A DNA stretch of 64,000 bases from assembly GCF_030865425.1 (NCBI RefSeq), contig NZ_JAVFCB010000001.1:359482-423481 (forward strand). Direction: 5' to 3'. Both the position numbers and the translations under genes were made by a program. Below are positions 1 through 7,553 of the stretch, one piece after another; positions within the stretch are counted from its first letter, which is position 1; each line of letters begins with the position of its first letter. Origin of the DNA: Microbacterium capsulatum (GTDB lineage Bacteria; Actinomycetota; Actinomycetes; Actinomycetales; Microbacteriaceae). Under the pieces are notes generated by a model that made no database searches, was not told the DNA's origin, and saw nothing but the letters and a program-made list of their open reading frames with translations.

Positions 1-692
1 TCGGCTTCCTCGCCGACAAGCCGGTCCGGGCGATGTGGGGCGTCGGGCCGAAGACCGCCGAGTCGCTCGAGTCCCGCGGCATCCGGCTGATCCGCGACAT
101 CCGATCCACGCCGGATTCGGCACTCGAGCGCGCGGTCGGCCCCGCGCTCGCGATGCGACTGCGCGACCTCGCGGAGGGGCGCGATCCGCGCAGCGTCGAG
201 ACCAGCCGGGTGGAGAAGAGCGTCGGGCACGAGGAGACGTTCGAGCACGACGTGTCGGATCCGGACGCGCTCCGCTCCGAGCTGCTGCGGCTGGCCGACC
301 GGGTCGCCGGGCGTCTCCGGCGGGCGGGCTGGGAGACCGGCACGGTGGCGATCAAGATCCGCTTCGCCGACTTCACCACGGTCAACCGCTCGCAGACCCT
401 GCCCGAACCGACCTCGGTCGGGCAGCGGATCGGCGACGTCGCGCGAAGCCTGTTCGACGCGATCGACCGCAAGGATCCCATCCGGCTCGTCGGGGTGCGC
501 GCCGAGCGGCTCTCCCCGGCGGGCGGCGCGCTGGGGCTGTGGGACGAGGACGCGGAGTGGCGTCGCGTCGAGGGCGCCCTGGACAGCGCGCAGGCCCGGT
601 TCGGATCCGGCATGATCACCCGCGCCCGGCATCTCGGTGCGCAGCACGGCCGGGGTTCCGCTCCGCACCCGCGGGCGCACGGCCTGGACTGA
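1..692 (+). CDS. dinB: DNA polymerase IV (Y-family), C-terminal part
   Basis: This is a translesion DNA polymerase truncated by the window edge; about 230 codons remain of a family usually near 400. The frame is open from base 3. Visible parts are the helix-hairpin-helix of the thumb (MWGVGPKTAESLESRGI, from base 33) and the little-finger domain that grips DNA (FADFTTVNRSQTLPEPT and following). The catalytic palm with its acidic residues lies upstream and cannot be checked. The C-terminus ends in a basic, proline-rich tail, which in this family often carries the beta-clamp contact, although I do not see a clear clamp motif. No downstream partner is obvious; the next gene has its own promoter. 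Confidence 0.93.
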   Translation, partial: GFLADKPVRAMWGVGPKTAESLESRGIRLIRDIRSTPDSALERAVGPALAMRLRDLAEGRDPRSVETSRVEKSVGHEETFEHDVSDPDALRSELLRLADRVAGRLRRAGWETGTVAIKIRFADFTTVNRSQTLPEPTSVGQRIGDVARSLFDAIDRKDPIRLVGVRAERLSPAGGALGLWDEDAEWRRVEGALDSAQARFGSGMITRARHLGAQHGRGSAPHPRAHGLD

Positions 693-751
693 CACCGCGC
701 TGCCCGGCCGGAGGCGGACAGGCACCGGTGGTCGCGGCCCGCGCCGTGGGC

Positions 752-757
752 TAGCGT
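752..757 (+). promoter_or_regulatory. -10 box TAGCGT for the GerW-like gene
   Basis: TAGCGT followed by exactly 6 nt and then the ATG at 764. Transcription would start on or next to the A of the start codon, giving a leaderless mRNA. No convincing -35 is visible. Confidence 0.6.
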
Positions 758-763
758 GGACGC

Positions 764-1108
764 ATGCCGAACATCGCACTGGAACTTGGCCGGAACGCCG
801 CCTCGCTCGGCGTGAAGAGCGCGTACGGCGAGACCCAGGAGGTGGACGGCGCGCAGTTCACCCCGGTCGCGCTGACGCTCTCCGGCTTCGGCGGCGGTGA
901 CTTCGACGCGAAGAACGTCGGATCCGCGGACGGCGACGCCAGCGGAGGCGGCGGCGGAGGCATCGCGATCCCGCTCGGCGTGTACGTGCGCCGCGAGGAG
1001 GGGCTGCGCTTCGAGCCCAACATCGTCTCGCTGCTTGCGGTCGCCATCCCGTTCGTCTGGGTCGCCGGCCGCGCCCTCTCCCGCATCATCCGTGCCCTCA
1101 AGAAGTGA
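764..1108 (+). CDS. GerW/YtfJ-like small membrane-associated protein
   Basis: A 114-residue protein with an N-terminal region resembling the GerW (YtfJ) family, a run of six glycines at residues 61-66, then a beta-like segment (IAIPLGVYV). It ends with one hydrophobic helix at about 86-101 and a basic tail (RALSRIIRALKK), so it is probably membrane anchored with its C-terminus inside. GerW proteins are best known from Bacillus spore germination. Members in non-sporulating actinobacteria have no established role, so no function is assigned. The start is set by the -10 box at 752 and by the absence of a Shine-Dalgarno. Its end overlaps the GTG start of the next gene by 17 bases. Confidence 0.75.
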   Translation: MPNIALELGRNAASLGVKSAYGETQEVDGAQFTPVALTLSGFGGGDFDAKNVGSADGDASGGGGGGIAIPLGVYVRREEGLRFEPNIVSLLAVAIPFVWVAGRALSRIIRALKK

Positions 1109-1673
1109 CGACCCGTTCGCACGGGCGCTCGACGAGGCGGTCGTGCGGATCAACGCGGCTGTGCGCGCGGTGGAGGCGTCGAACCCCGTCGTCCTGATCG
1201 ACGGTCGCAGCGGCGCCGGCAAGTCCACGCTCGCGCGCCTGCTCGCTGAGCGGTGGCCGCTGCGGGGGACGCCTCAGCTGATCGCCCTCGACTCGATCTA
1301 TCCGGGGTGGGATGGCATGGACGCGGGATCCGACCGCGCCTACGACCAGATCCTCCGTCCGCACGGCCGGGACCTCGTCGGAACCTGGCAGCGCTACGAC
1401 TGGGAGACGGGGGAGTACGCCGAGAACCACGCCGTCGACCCCGCCCGCGGCGTGATCCTCGAGGGCTGCGGCGCGCTCACCCCGCGCGCCGCGCGGATCG
1501 CGGACGTGCGGGTGTGGATGGAGTCGCCGGAGCCGAGCCGCAAGCGGCGTGCGCTCGACCGGGACGGCGACCTGTTCCGGCCGTACTGGGACCGGTGGGC
1601 GGCGCAGGAGGCCCGGCATATCCGCCGGGACACCCCGATCGACCTCGCCACGCTCGTCGTCCCGGTGCCGTGA
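1092..1673 (+). CDS. P-loop NTPase, uridine kinase-like
   Basis: A 193-residue protein with a clear Walker A motif GRSGAGKS at residues 38-45. A second loop (LDSIYPGWDGM) resembles the acceptor-binding region of uridine/nucleoside kinases. An arginine-rich C-terminal segment (RKRRALDRDGDLFRPYW) could act as the lid. It probably phosphorylates a small molecule, but the substrate cannot be read from the sequence. The open frame runs upstream to 897, where it is only a shadow of the previous gene. GTG 1092 places residue 1 just before the first family-like residues and overlaps the preceding stop, so translational coupling is likely. Confidence 0.72.
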   Translation: MPSRSDDPFARALDEAVVRINAAVRAVEASNPVVLIDGRSGAGKSTLARLLAERWPLRGTPQLIALDSIYPGWDGMDAGSDRAYDQILRPHGRDLVGTWQRYDWETGEYAENHAVDPARGVILEGCGALTPRAARIADVRVWMESPEPSRKRRALDRDGDLFRPYWDRWAAQEARHIRRDTPIDLATLVVPVP

Positions 1674-1698
1674 TGCCCGGCGTTCGGACGCGGGCGAC

Positions 1699-2190
1699 TC
1701 AGTGCCCCGACGGCGTGGAGTCGTCGTCTGCGGCGTCGGCGGCCGCGATGAGCACGTCCAGCCGGTAGCCGAGCCAGTCGTACACGCCGAAGCGCGGGTC
1801 CTCCGGATCGTGCTCCTCGCCGGTCTCGATGCCGAGACGCGCTGCGATGATCAGCCGCAGCGCGGCGAGGGTGCGCAGCCACGTGTCCACCTCGGCCGTC
1901 GGGACGACGATCTCGATCGTCTCGGCGTCCCCGTCGAGGAACGGGGCGATCGTCGCTCGCACCACCCGGGCGTCCGTCGCGCGCCGGTCCAGCAGGTCCG
2001 CGCTCGTCGCCTCGGCGAACGCCGCGGAGGCGTCCGGATCCCCGGGGTACACGGCGGGGGTGAGGCGGTCCAGCGCAGCGTCGGCGCCGATCTCCGTGTC
2101 GCGGAGCAGCTCGAGGAACTGGTCGATCAGGGCGACGAGGTGCTCGCCCTCGACCCGCGCCACCACGATCGGGATGCCGGATCCGGTCAT
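1699..2190 (-). CDS. DUF2017 family protein
   Basis: A 163-residue acidic protein matching the actinobacterial DUF2017 family. The typical pattern is an N-terminal strand (IPIVVARVEGEHLVALIDQ), a central region with many Asp/Asp-Ala helices, and a C-terminal WLRTLAALRLIIAARLGI helix. The family is known mainly by its conserved position after clpS, and no biochemical role is established. Here it follows clpS by 7 bases on the same strand, so it is the last gene of a three-gene operon of a GNAT-metallopeptidase, clpS and DUF2017. The neighbourhood suggests a link to regulated proteolysis; this is inference only. Confidence 0.82.
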   Translation of the reverse strand: MTGSGIPIVVARVEGEHLVALIDQFLELLRDTEIGADAALDRLTPAVYPGDPDASAAFAEATSADLLDRRATDARVVRATIAPFLDGDAETIEIVVPTAEVDTWLRTLAALRLIIAARLGIETGEEHDPEDPRFGVYDWLGYRLDVLIAAADAADDDSTPSGH

Positions 2191-2197
2191 CGTCGGC

Positions 2198-2494
2198 TCA
2201 CTCGCCCGCGCGGCGCACGGTCGCCCACAGCCCGTAGTCGTGCATGGCCTGCGCGTGCACCTCCATGGTCTCCCGCGGTCCGGTGGCGACGACCGCGTGC
2301 CCCTCGTTGTGCACGGCGAGCATGAGCCGGGTCGCGCGATCCTTCGGATACCCGAAGTACGTGCGGAACACGCGCACCACGTACGACATGAGGTTCACCG
2401 GGTCGTCCCAGACGACGAGCTCCCAGGGCACGGCGGGCGCCGCCTGCAGGTCGACGCGCTCGTCGACGTCGGGGGTGAGGAGGGGGATGCTCAT
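2198..2494 (-). CDS. clpS: ATP-dependent Clp protease adaptor ClpS
   Basis: ClpS delivers N-degron substrates to the ClpC/ClpA unfoldase. The 98-residue product has the family signature: WELVVWDDPVNLMSYVV binds the N-terminal residue of the substrate, and FGYPKDRATRLMLAVHNEG is the surface contacting the Clp N-domain. The N-terminal about 20 residues are the flexible extension. The ATG at 2494 lies in an ATGA overlap with the stop of the upstream fused acetyltransferase-metallopeptidase, so translation is coupled. DUF2017 follows after 7 bases. Confidence 0.95.
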   Translation of the reverse strand: MSIPLLTPDVDERVDLQAAPAVPWELVVWDDPVNLMSYVVRVFRTYFGYPKDRATRLMLAVHNEGHAVVATGPRETMEVHAQAMHDYGLWATVRRAGE

Positions 2495-3351
2495 GCCCAC
2501 CCCATCTCGTGCAGCTGTGCGTCGTCGATGCCGTAGTAGTGCGCGATCTCGTGCACGAGCGTCGTGTGCACCTCCGTGCGCAGCTCGGCCTCGTCGGCGC
2601 ACTGCGCCAGGTGCGGCTCGCGGTAGACGACGATGCGGTCGGGCAGCTCGCCCATGCCGTAGTTGCCGCGCTCCGTCACCGCCAGGCCGTCGTACAGCCC
2701 CAGAAGGTCCAGGGAGCCGTCCTCGGGGCGGTCCTCGACGACGAACACGACGTTCTCGAGACCGTCGACCATGTCGTCGGGGAGGCGGTCCAGTTCGTCG
2801 GCGACGAGTTGCTCGAACGCGTCCGGATCCATCTCCATGCCCTCGCGGAGGTCGATGGACATGTGTACGCGCGGGCCGAGGGCGTCGAGCCCGGCTCGCC
2901 GCTCGGCCTCGATCAGGGCGCGGTAGAACGGCAGGTCGGGCGAGTCCGCGGTCTCGAAGCCCACGGATCGGTAGAACGGTGCGTTCCACGGCACGTCCGC
3001 GAAGGCGCGCAGGGTGACCGTGTCGTGTCCGCGGTCGGCCGCCTCGTCCAGCGCCTCCTCGACGAGAGCGCGTCCGTGGCCGCGGCGCGCATGCGCGGGC
3101 AGCACCGACACCTGCTCCAGGTGGGCGATGCAGTCCTGCTCGAGCACGTGCACGAACCCCACCGGCGGGCCGTCCTCGGTCTCGGAGACGACGAGGACGT
3201 ACCCGTCCTCCGCGGCGCGTGCGGCGCCGCTCGGCGCCGGGCCCCAGCCGGTCGGCCCGAGAAGGGTCGCGAAGGCCGTGTCGGCGGCCTCCTCGATCCC
3301 CGCCAGTTCGGCGAGGTCGGCCGTCGTCGCCCTGCGCACGAACGAACCCAT
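2491..3351 (-). CDS. GNAT acetyltransferase fused to a metallopeptidase (zincin) domain
   Basis: A 286-residue two-domain protein. Residues 1 to about 160 are a GNAT acetyltransferase: VRRATTADLAELAGIEEAA start, acetyl-CoA loop ARRGHGRAL near residue 90, and the late APFYRSVGFE motif. Residues from about 165 to 286 are a small zinc peptidase of the family found beside clpS in actinobacteria, with HEIAH plus the downstream GIDDAQLHEMG. The peptidase is normally a stand-alone protein of about 115-125 residues, so this appears to be a gene fusion; the frame is continuous with no internal stop. The start is leaderless (TAGCAT, 6 nt, ATG at 3351). Its stop overlaps the clpS start (ATGA). A substrate is not predictable. 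Confidence 0.85.
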   Translation of the reverse strand: MGSFVRRATTADLAELAGIEEAADTAFATLLGPTGWGPAPSGAARAAEDGYVLVVSETEDGPPVGFVHVLEQDCIAHLEQVSVLPAHARRGHGRALVEEALDEAADRGHDTVTLRAFADVPWNAPFYRSVGFETADSPDLPFYRALIEAERRAGLDALGPRVHMSIDLREGMEMDPDAFEQLVADELDRLPDDMVDGLENVVFVVEDRPEDGSLDLLGLYDGLAVTERGNYGMGELPDRIVVYREPHLAQCADEAELRTEVHTTLVHEIAHYYGIDDAQLHEMGWA

Positions 3352-3357
3352 CCCTCG

Positions 3358-3363
3358 ATGCTA
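3358..3363 (-). promoter_or_regulatory. -10 box TAGCAT for the GNAT-metallopeptidase/clpS operon
   Basis: On the minus strand TAGCAT is followed by 6 nt and the ATG at 3351. This single promoter would serve the fusion gene, clpS and DUF2017. Confidence 0.6.
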
Positions 3364-3481
3364 TCCGCCGGGAGGGAGCGCAGCCGCGCACGGCGACGGG
3401 TCTCGGTGGGGATCCGTCGCCGCGTCGCCCGCTCACCGATTCATAGGAATTCTCAGCCAGGGCATTGCAAACGTTCAGGAA

Positions 3482-3557
3482 AGGGAGGAGAGTGACGCTG
3501 GGTCGCCGCTGGGGACGATCCAGGCGTCCGAACGCGGGCGGAGCTCCGTTCGGCTGA
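3482..3557 (+). promoter_or_regulatory. Strong Shine-Dalgarno and 21-codon upstream reading frame before the ScyD/E-like gene
   Basis: AGGGAGGAGA (3482-3491) directly precedes GTG at 3492, which opens 21 codons ending in TGA at 3555-3557. The frame is the same as that of the secreted protein downstream. It could be a leader peptide, or the remnant of an N-terminus cut off by a nonsense change. The ribosome-binding site is stronger than the one before codon 3600. Confidence 0.45.
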
Positions 3558-3599
3558 TCACGGCGCGGTTCTGAGGCGCGCCGGGAGACGGAGACACTC

Positions 3600-4694
3600 A
3601 TCCGCGTTTCGCGTGCGCTCATCGCGGCAGGTGCTGCCGCTGCGCTGGTCCTCACCGCTCCGACGCTCGCGTCGGCGGCATCCGGTCCGCCTTCGCCGCA
3701 GCAGTGGTCGGGCGACGTCGTGATGCCGTTCAGCATCGCCGTCGACGGCCCCCGGGTGCTGATCGCCGACGGCGGCACCGGCACGGTCGGGCAGCTGCAG
3801 CCGGACGGCTCGATCACCCCCGTCGTCACCGGCGTCGACGGGGTCGCCGGGGTGGCGGTGCGCGGCAAGTGGCTCGCCTACACGTCGACCCACACGGATT
3901 TCGACACCTTCACGAACACCGCCAGCGGTCTGAACATCCGCACCCCGCAGGGCACCACGGTGTACGCCGACACGCACGCGTTCGAGCGCGCGAACAACCC
4001 CGATCAGATCAACACCTACGGGGTCGCCAGCGCGGATCCGTGCGTGCAGGCGGTGCTCGGGCCGCAGTACACGGGTGGGGTCGACTCGCACGCGTACAAC
4101 GTGGCGAGCTGGAACGGGCGGTGGATCGTCGCGGACGCGGGCGCCAACGCGCTGCTCACGGTCGACGACGCCGGCACCGTGAGCACGCTCGCCGTGCTGC
4201 CGCCGCAGCCGGCCGAGATCACCGCCGAGGTCGTCGCCGCGCTCGGCATGCCGGACTGCGTCGCGGGGGTGACCTATGCGTTCGAGCCCGTGCCCACCGA
4301 CGTGGAGGTCGGCGCCGACGGGATGCTGTACGTCACGACGCTGCCCGGCGGACCGGAGAGCGCGGCCCTCGGCGCCCGCGGCTCGGTGTACCGGGTCGAT
4401 CCGAACACCGGCGTCTCCGGGCGCGTCGCCACCGGGTTCCTCGGCGCGACGAACCTCGCGATCGGCAAGAACGGCGAGATCTACGTCACGGAGCTCTTCG
4501 GCGGGCAGGTGTCGGTGCTGCGCGGCGGAGTGGTGTCGCCGTTCGCCGCCCTGCCCGGTGCGGTGTCCGTCGCGACGGGCGCCAACGGCAGGGTCTGGGT
4601 CGCGACGATGGCGAACGAGGATCCGGCCGCGCCGGGCACGATCGTCAGCATCTCGAACGGCAAGGTCAAGGTGCAGGGGAAGGTCACGCACTGA
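3600..4694 (+). CDS. Secreted ScyD/ScyE family beta-propeller-like protein, apparent ATC start
   Basis: About 364 residues. The first 30 codons from 3600 encode a classic signal peptide (basic VSRA, hydrophobic Ala/Leu/Val core, TLASAASG cleavage region). The mature part has repeats of NHL/six-bladed propeller type, for example DVEVGADGMLYVTTLPG and NLAIGKNGEIYVTELFG, as in the ScyD/ScyE family. Function in actinobacteria is unknown; it should be extracellular. No ATG, GTG or TTG exists between the in-frame TGA at 3555 and the signal peptide. The codon at the expected position is ATC (3600), with GGAG (3590-3593) at 6 nt spacing. The first canonical starts (GTG 3717, ATG 3720) would lose the signal peptide. 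Either initiation is non-canonical or the gene is damaged at its 5' end. Confidence 0.75.
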   Translation: MRVSRALIAAGAAAALVLTAPTLASAASGPPSPQQWSGDVVMPFSIAVDGPRVLIADGGTGTVGQLQPDGSITPVVTGVDGVAGVAVRGKWLAYTSTHTDFDTFTNTASGLNIRTPQGTTVYADTHAFERANNPDQINTYGVASADPCVQAVLGPQYTGGVDSHAYNVASWNGRWIVADAGANALLTVDDAGTVSTLAVLPPQPAEITAEVVAALGMPDCVAGVTYAFEPVPTDVEVGADGMLYVTTLPGGPESAALGARGSVYRVDPNTGVSGRVATGFLGATNLAIGKNGEIYVTELFGGQVSVLRGGVVSPFAALPGAVSVATGANGRVWVATMANEDPAAPGTIVSISNGKVKVQGKVTH

Positions 4695-4716
4695 CGGCGC
4701 GCTGCGCGGGAACGAC

Positions 4717-4749
4717 GCAGGGCCCGGACTCGAGGAGTCCGGGCCCTGC
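4717..4749. terminator. Hairpin terminator, 15-bp perfect stem
   Basis: Perfect inverted repeat of 15 bp (4717-4731 and 4735-4749) with a 3-nt loop. It lies between the end of the ScyD/E-like gene and tRNA-His on the opposite strand, so it probably stops transcription from both sides. Confidence 0.8.
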
Positions 4750-4754
4750 TCTCT

Positions 4755-4829
4755 GGGTGAGTAACGGGACTTGAACCCGCGACCCCCTGGACCACAACCA
4801 GGTGCTCTACCAACTGAGCTATACCCACC
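4755..4829 (-). tRNA. tRNA-His (anticodon GTG)
   Basis: On the minus strand a full cloverleaf is visible: acceptor GTGGGTA pairs with TACTCAC, the D arm contains AGCTCAGTTGGTAGAGC, the anticodon loop TTGTGGT gives GTG, and the T arm contains GGGTTCAAGTCCC. The discriminator is C, with a G available at position -1, both diagnostic for tRNA-His. A full CCA is not encoded. Confidence 0.96.
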
Positions 4830-4864
4830 ATGTGCCTGCCGGAGCGGGCAACCTCACCAGTGTA

Positions 4865-5491
4865 TTACACGTTGGAGGCGAACTCCGACACGACGGTCTC
4901 GGCGATCCCGCGGGCGTCGTCGCTGGTCGGGCCGGGCTCGTCGACGAACACCGCGCGACGGTAGTACTGCATCTCGCGGATCGACTCCAGGATGTCCGCG
5001 AGGGCGCGGTGGCCGCCGTCCTTCACGGGAGCGTGGAAGAACACGCGGGGGTACCAGCGCCGGGAGAGCTCCTTGATGCTGGACACGTCGACGTTCCGGT
5101 AGTGCAGGTACTGGTCGACCTCCGGCATGTACTTCGCGAGGAACATGCGATCGGTGCCGATCGTGTTGCCGGCGAGCGGCGCCTTGCGCTCCTGCGGCAC
5201 GAACCGGCGGATGTACGCGAGGGTCTGCTCCTGCGCCTCGGCGAGCGACACGCCCTCGGGAATCTCCTCGAACAGCCCCGAGGTGCGGTGCATGTTCGTG
5301 ACGAAATCGTTCATCTGCGCGAGCGCGGCCTCGCTCGCGCGGATCACCACCTGGAAGCCGGGATCCACCGGACGCAGCTCGAAGTCGGTGATCACGACGG
5401 CGATCTCGACGAGCTCATCGATCGAGAGATCGAGTCCGGTCATCTCACAGTCGATCCAGACCAGCCGATCGTTCTCGGACGAAGAAACCAT
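4865..5491 (-). CDS. orn: Oligoribonuclease
   Basis: A 3'-5' exoribonuclease of the DEDDh family that degrades 2-5 nt RNA and pGpG to mononucleotides. The 208-residue product has the DEDD motifs in order: WIDCEMTGLD (residues about 12-21), the IGTDRMFLAKYMP region with conserved Asp (about 112-124), and HRALADILESI with the final His/Asp (about 163-173). The start ATG at 5491 is leaderless (TAGGAT, 6 nt). It is a single-gene unit between two tRNAs. Confidence 0.96.
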   Translation of the reverse strand: MVSSSENDRLVWIDCEMTGLDLSIDELVEIAVVITDFELRPVDPGFQVVIRASEAALAQMNDFVTNMHRTSGLFEEIPEGVSLAEAQEQTLAYIRRFVPQERKAPLAGNTIGTDRMFLAKYMPEVDQYLHYRNVDVSSIKELSRRWYPRVFFHAPVKDGGHRALADILESIREMQYYRRAVFVDEPGPTSDDARGIAETVVSEFASNV

Positions 5492-5497
5492 GGAGCC

Positions 5498-5503
5498 ATC
5501 CTA
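5498..5503 (-). promoter_or_regulatory. -10 box TAGGAT for orn
   Basis: Minus-strand TAGGAT with 6 nt to the ATG at 5491. Confidence 0.65.
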
Positions 5504-5545
5504 ATGACGCGTCTGCGCGGGCATAGCGCTAGCCTGGAAGGACAC

Positions 5546-5617
5546 GCCTCCTTAGCTCAGAGGAAGAGCAGCGGCCTTCTAATCCGCCGGTCGCAGGTTC
5601 GAATCCTGCAGGGGGCA
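5546..5617 (+). tRNA. tRNA-Arg (anticodon TCT)
   Basis: Acceptor GCCTCCT pairs with AGGGGGC, anticodon loop CTTCTAA gives TCT, T arm GCAGGTTCGAATCCTGC, discriminator A. CCA is not encoded. The D loop is short and lacks the usual GG pair spacing (CTCAGAGGAAGAG), which is common for this minor arginine tRNA. Confidence 0.94.
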
Positions 5618-5652
5618 CTTCCCATGCACCGGACGCCGCGTCCCGCGGGTGG

Positions 5653-6366
5653 TCAGGCGGCGCGACGCTTCGGCGCGATCCGGGCCGCGATCAGGTCGAC
5701 GACGATCCACCGCACCGCCGCGGCGGTGGTCAGCGTCCAGATGATCGACCCGAGCACGTCGGTCGGGAAGTGCAGCCCGTCGCTCACCACGGCGAGGCCG
5801 ATCGCGACGGTCGCGACGACGCCGAACACGATCGGCGCCCACGCGTAGCGGGTGCCGCGGAGCAGGAACCAGAACGCGATCGCGAGCGCGACGACGTAGG
5901 CGGTGTGGCCGCTCGGGAACGAGCCGTCGGTCTGCAGCGGCGAGAACGGGTGGCTCAGCAGGCTCGCGTCGGGACGGGGGCGGTTCACCACGATCTTGAC
6001 CGCGGCGACCGGCAGCCAGGTGAGCGCGACGGTCAGCCCGAACAGGATCGCGGTGCGCAGCGACCGCGACACGGCCCAGACGACGGCGGCGATGACGAGC
6101 GTGATCGCGACCGCGGGCACGGGCTCGATCCCGTGGTAGACCGCGTTCGCGAAGGAGCCCCATACGCCGGTGTGCAGCGTGTTGAGCGCGACCACCAGAC
6201 CCTGGTCGGCCTGACTCGGCTTCATCACGAAGCCGAGCCCGAGCACGACGATGGCGCCGACGACCGCGACGATCACCGCCACCAGGGGGCGGCGGGCCGG
6301 TCGATCGATGCCGGTCAGCGCCCGGGTGCGGGTGCGTCGGAGTTCTGCCATGTTCGGGATCCTCAT
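5653..6366 (-). CDS. PAP2-family membrane phosphatase
   Basis: A polytopic membrane protein of about 237 residues with the lipid phosphatase/PAP2 signature: KIVVNRPRP (motif 1), FPSGH (motif 2) and SDGLHFPTDVLGS (motif 3, with catalytic His and Asp). Five to six hydrophobic segments are visible. It likely dephosphorylates a lipid or isoprenoid pyrophosphate such as undecaprenyl-PP; the substrate is inferred from family only. The open frame extends upstream to 6426, but that part is a low-complexity Pro/Arg run. ATG 6366 (GAGGA about 9 nt upstream) and ATG 6351 are both plausible starts. Confidence 0.87.
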   Translation of the reverse strand: MRIPNMAELRRTRTRALTGIDRPARRPLVAVIVAVVGAIVVLGLGFVMKPSQADQGLVVALNTLHTGVWGSFANAVYHGIEPVPAVAITLVIAAVVWAVSRSLRTAILFGLTVALTWLPVAAVKIVVNRPRPDASLLSHPFSPLQTDGSFPSGHTAYVVALAIAFWFLLRGTRYAWAPIVFGVVATVAIGLAVVSDGLHFPTDVLGSIIWTLTTAAAVRWIVVDLIAARIAPKRRAA

Positions 6367-6504
6367 CCGTCGGGGTCCTCGCGGTGGCGGCACCGGAGGC
6401 GGCGCGCGCGACGACGGCGCGATCACCGGTACCCATGTTCCCGGGGTCGGGCTAAGGATTCGCCAAGAAACGCGGGACTCGGGGAAGGATCCGCGTGGCG
6501 CGGA

Positions 6505-6768
6505 TCACAGCCGAAGGGCGGCGACCGCGTCGTCGGCGCTCCAGAAGTCGCCGACGATCCGGAACGCGCCGGTGCCCAGATGCAGGCGCTCCGCGCGGTA
6601 GCGCAGGCCGAGATCGTGCGGCACGATCCGCAGGTGCCCGCGGATCGCACCGCGGGCGTCGAGCACGCGCCACAGCCGCTCTCCGGCGGGCATGAGGGTC
6701 TCGGTGGCGCGACTCAGCGCCGGCGCGGCCCAGCGGATGGTCGGGGCGGGGGAGATGTTCGTGGTCAT
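6505..6768 (-). CDS. Small conserved hypothetical protein
   Basis: An 87-residue protein with no domain I can name. It is rich in Arg and Ala and has an alternating strand pattern (WRVLDARGAIRGHLRIV, then LGLRYRAERLHLGTGAFRIVGDFWSADDAVAAL), suggesting a small beta-sheet fold like a one-domain ligand or nucleic-acid binder. The start at 6768 is fixed by an excellent Shine-Dalgarno; the longer frame to 6810 is not needed. Confidence 0.6.
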   Translation of the reverse strand: MTTNISPAPTIRWAAPALSRATETLMPAGERLWRVLDARGAIRGHLRIVPHDLGLRYRAERLHLGTGAFRIVGDFWSADDAVAALRL

Positions 6769-6772
6769 GTTC

Positions 6773-6781
6773 CCTCCTTCT
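6773..6781 (-). promoter_or_regulatory. Strong ribosome binding site AGAAGGAGG
   Basis: AGAAGGAGG on the minus strand ends 4 nt before ATG 6768. It is one of the best Shine-Dalgarno matches in the window and decides the start of the 87-residue protein. Confidence 0.75.
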
Positions 6782-6839
6782 GAATCGAACATAGGGACGA
6801 CCACCGACATCGCGGTCCGGACCGGGCTCGCGGAATCCC

Positions 6840-6845
6840 TACACT
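6840..6845 (+). promoter_or_regulatory. -10 box TACACT for the LysE-type exporter
   Basis: TACACT with exactly 6 nt to GTG 6852. The alternative GTG 6846 would directly abut the box, so 6852 is preferred. Confidence 0.55.
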
Positions 6846-6851
6846 GTGCTG

Positions 6852-7478
6852 GTGACTGTGACCGTGTGGCTCTCCCTCGTCGTCGCGTGCGTGGTGATCA
6901 GCCTCACGCCGGGCGCCGGTGCGATCAACACCATGACCAACTCGCTGAACGAGGGCTGGCGCCGCTCCCTGTGGGGGATCATCGGGCAGCAGCTCGCGCT
7001 GGTCGTGCATGTCGCGATCGTCGCGGCCGGAGTGGGGCTGCTCGTCTCCCGGCTGCCCTGGCTGTTCGAGACGATCCGCTACCTCGGCGCGGCATACCTG
7101 GTCTTCCTCGGGGTCCGGCTGATCATCGCGAAGGTGCCCGATGCCGTCGCGGAGGAGGACGTCACGCGGGCTGCTGAGGGACGCTGGCCGATGCTGCGGC
7201 GCGGCTTCTGGGTGAACCTGCTGAACCCGAAGGCGATCGTGTTCTTCCTCGCCTTCGTGCCTCAGTTCATCCGGCTGGACCGCGACCCCTGGCCGCAGTA
7301 CCTGGTGCTGATCGGCACGGTCATGGTCGTCGACGTCATCGTGATGTGGTTCGTCTTCGCGGCCGCCGCACGGACGTTCCGGCGGCTCACCGCGAGCAGC
7401 GGCGGGCAGCGGATCCTGAACCTCGTGTTCGGATCGCTGTTCATCGGGGTCGCGGTGCTGCTGATGTTCCTGCACTGA
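6852..7478 (+). CDS. LysE/RhtB family amino-acid exporter
   Basis: A 208-residue inner-membrane protein with the LysE/RhtB hallmark near the N-terminus (SLTPGAGAINTMTNSLNEG) and about six hydrophobic helices. Another family motif is NLLNPKAIVFFLAFVPQFI near residue 125. It should export an amino acid or derivative such as homoserine, threonine or lysine; the substrate is not predictable. The start was taken as GTG 6852 from the promoter spacing. It is monocistronic. Confidence 0.88.
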   Translation: MTVTVWLSLVVACVVISLTPGAGAINTMTNSLNEGWRRSLWGIIGQQLALVVHVAIVAAGVGLLVSRLPWLFETIRYLGAAYLVFLGVRLIIAKVPDAVAEEDVTRAAEGRWPMLRRGFWVNLLNPKAIVFFLAFVPQFIRLDRDPWPQYLVLIGTVMVVDVIVMWFVFAAAARTFRRLTASSGGQRILNLVFGSLFIGVAVLLMFLH

Positions 7479-7508
7479 GCCGATCCTGTCGCGCCGATCA
7501 GCCTGTTC

Positions 7509-7553
7509 GTCCTGCACGACGCCGCCTTCGGGCGCGTTCCGCACCGGTTGCGG
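7509..7553 (+). repeat. Copy 1 of a shared bipartite intergenic element
   Basis: GTCCTGCAC, 18 nt, then GTTCCGCACCGGTTGCGG. The same two blocks at the same spacing recur at 62469-62513. It lies about 90 bp before ssb. Confidence 0.5.

Noticed and set aside
4481..4831. Minus-strand frame beginning MVGIAQLVEHL
   Set aside because: This is the well-known false protein produced by translating a tRNA; it covers tRNA-His and the terminator.
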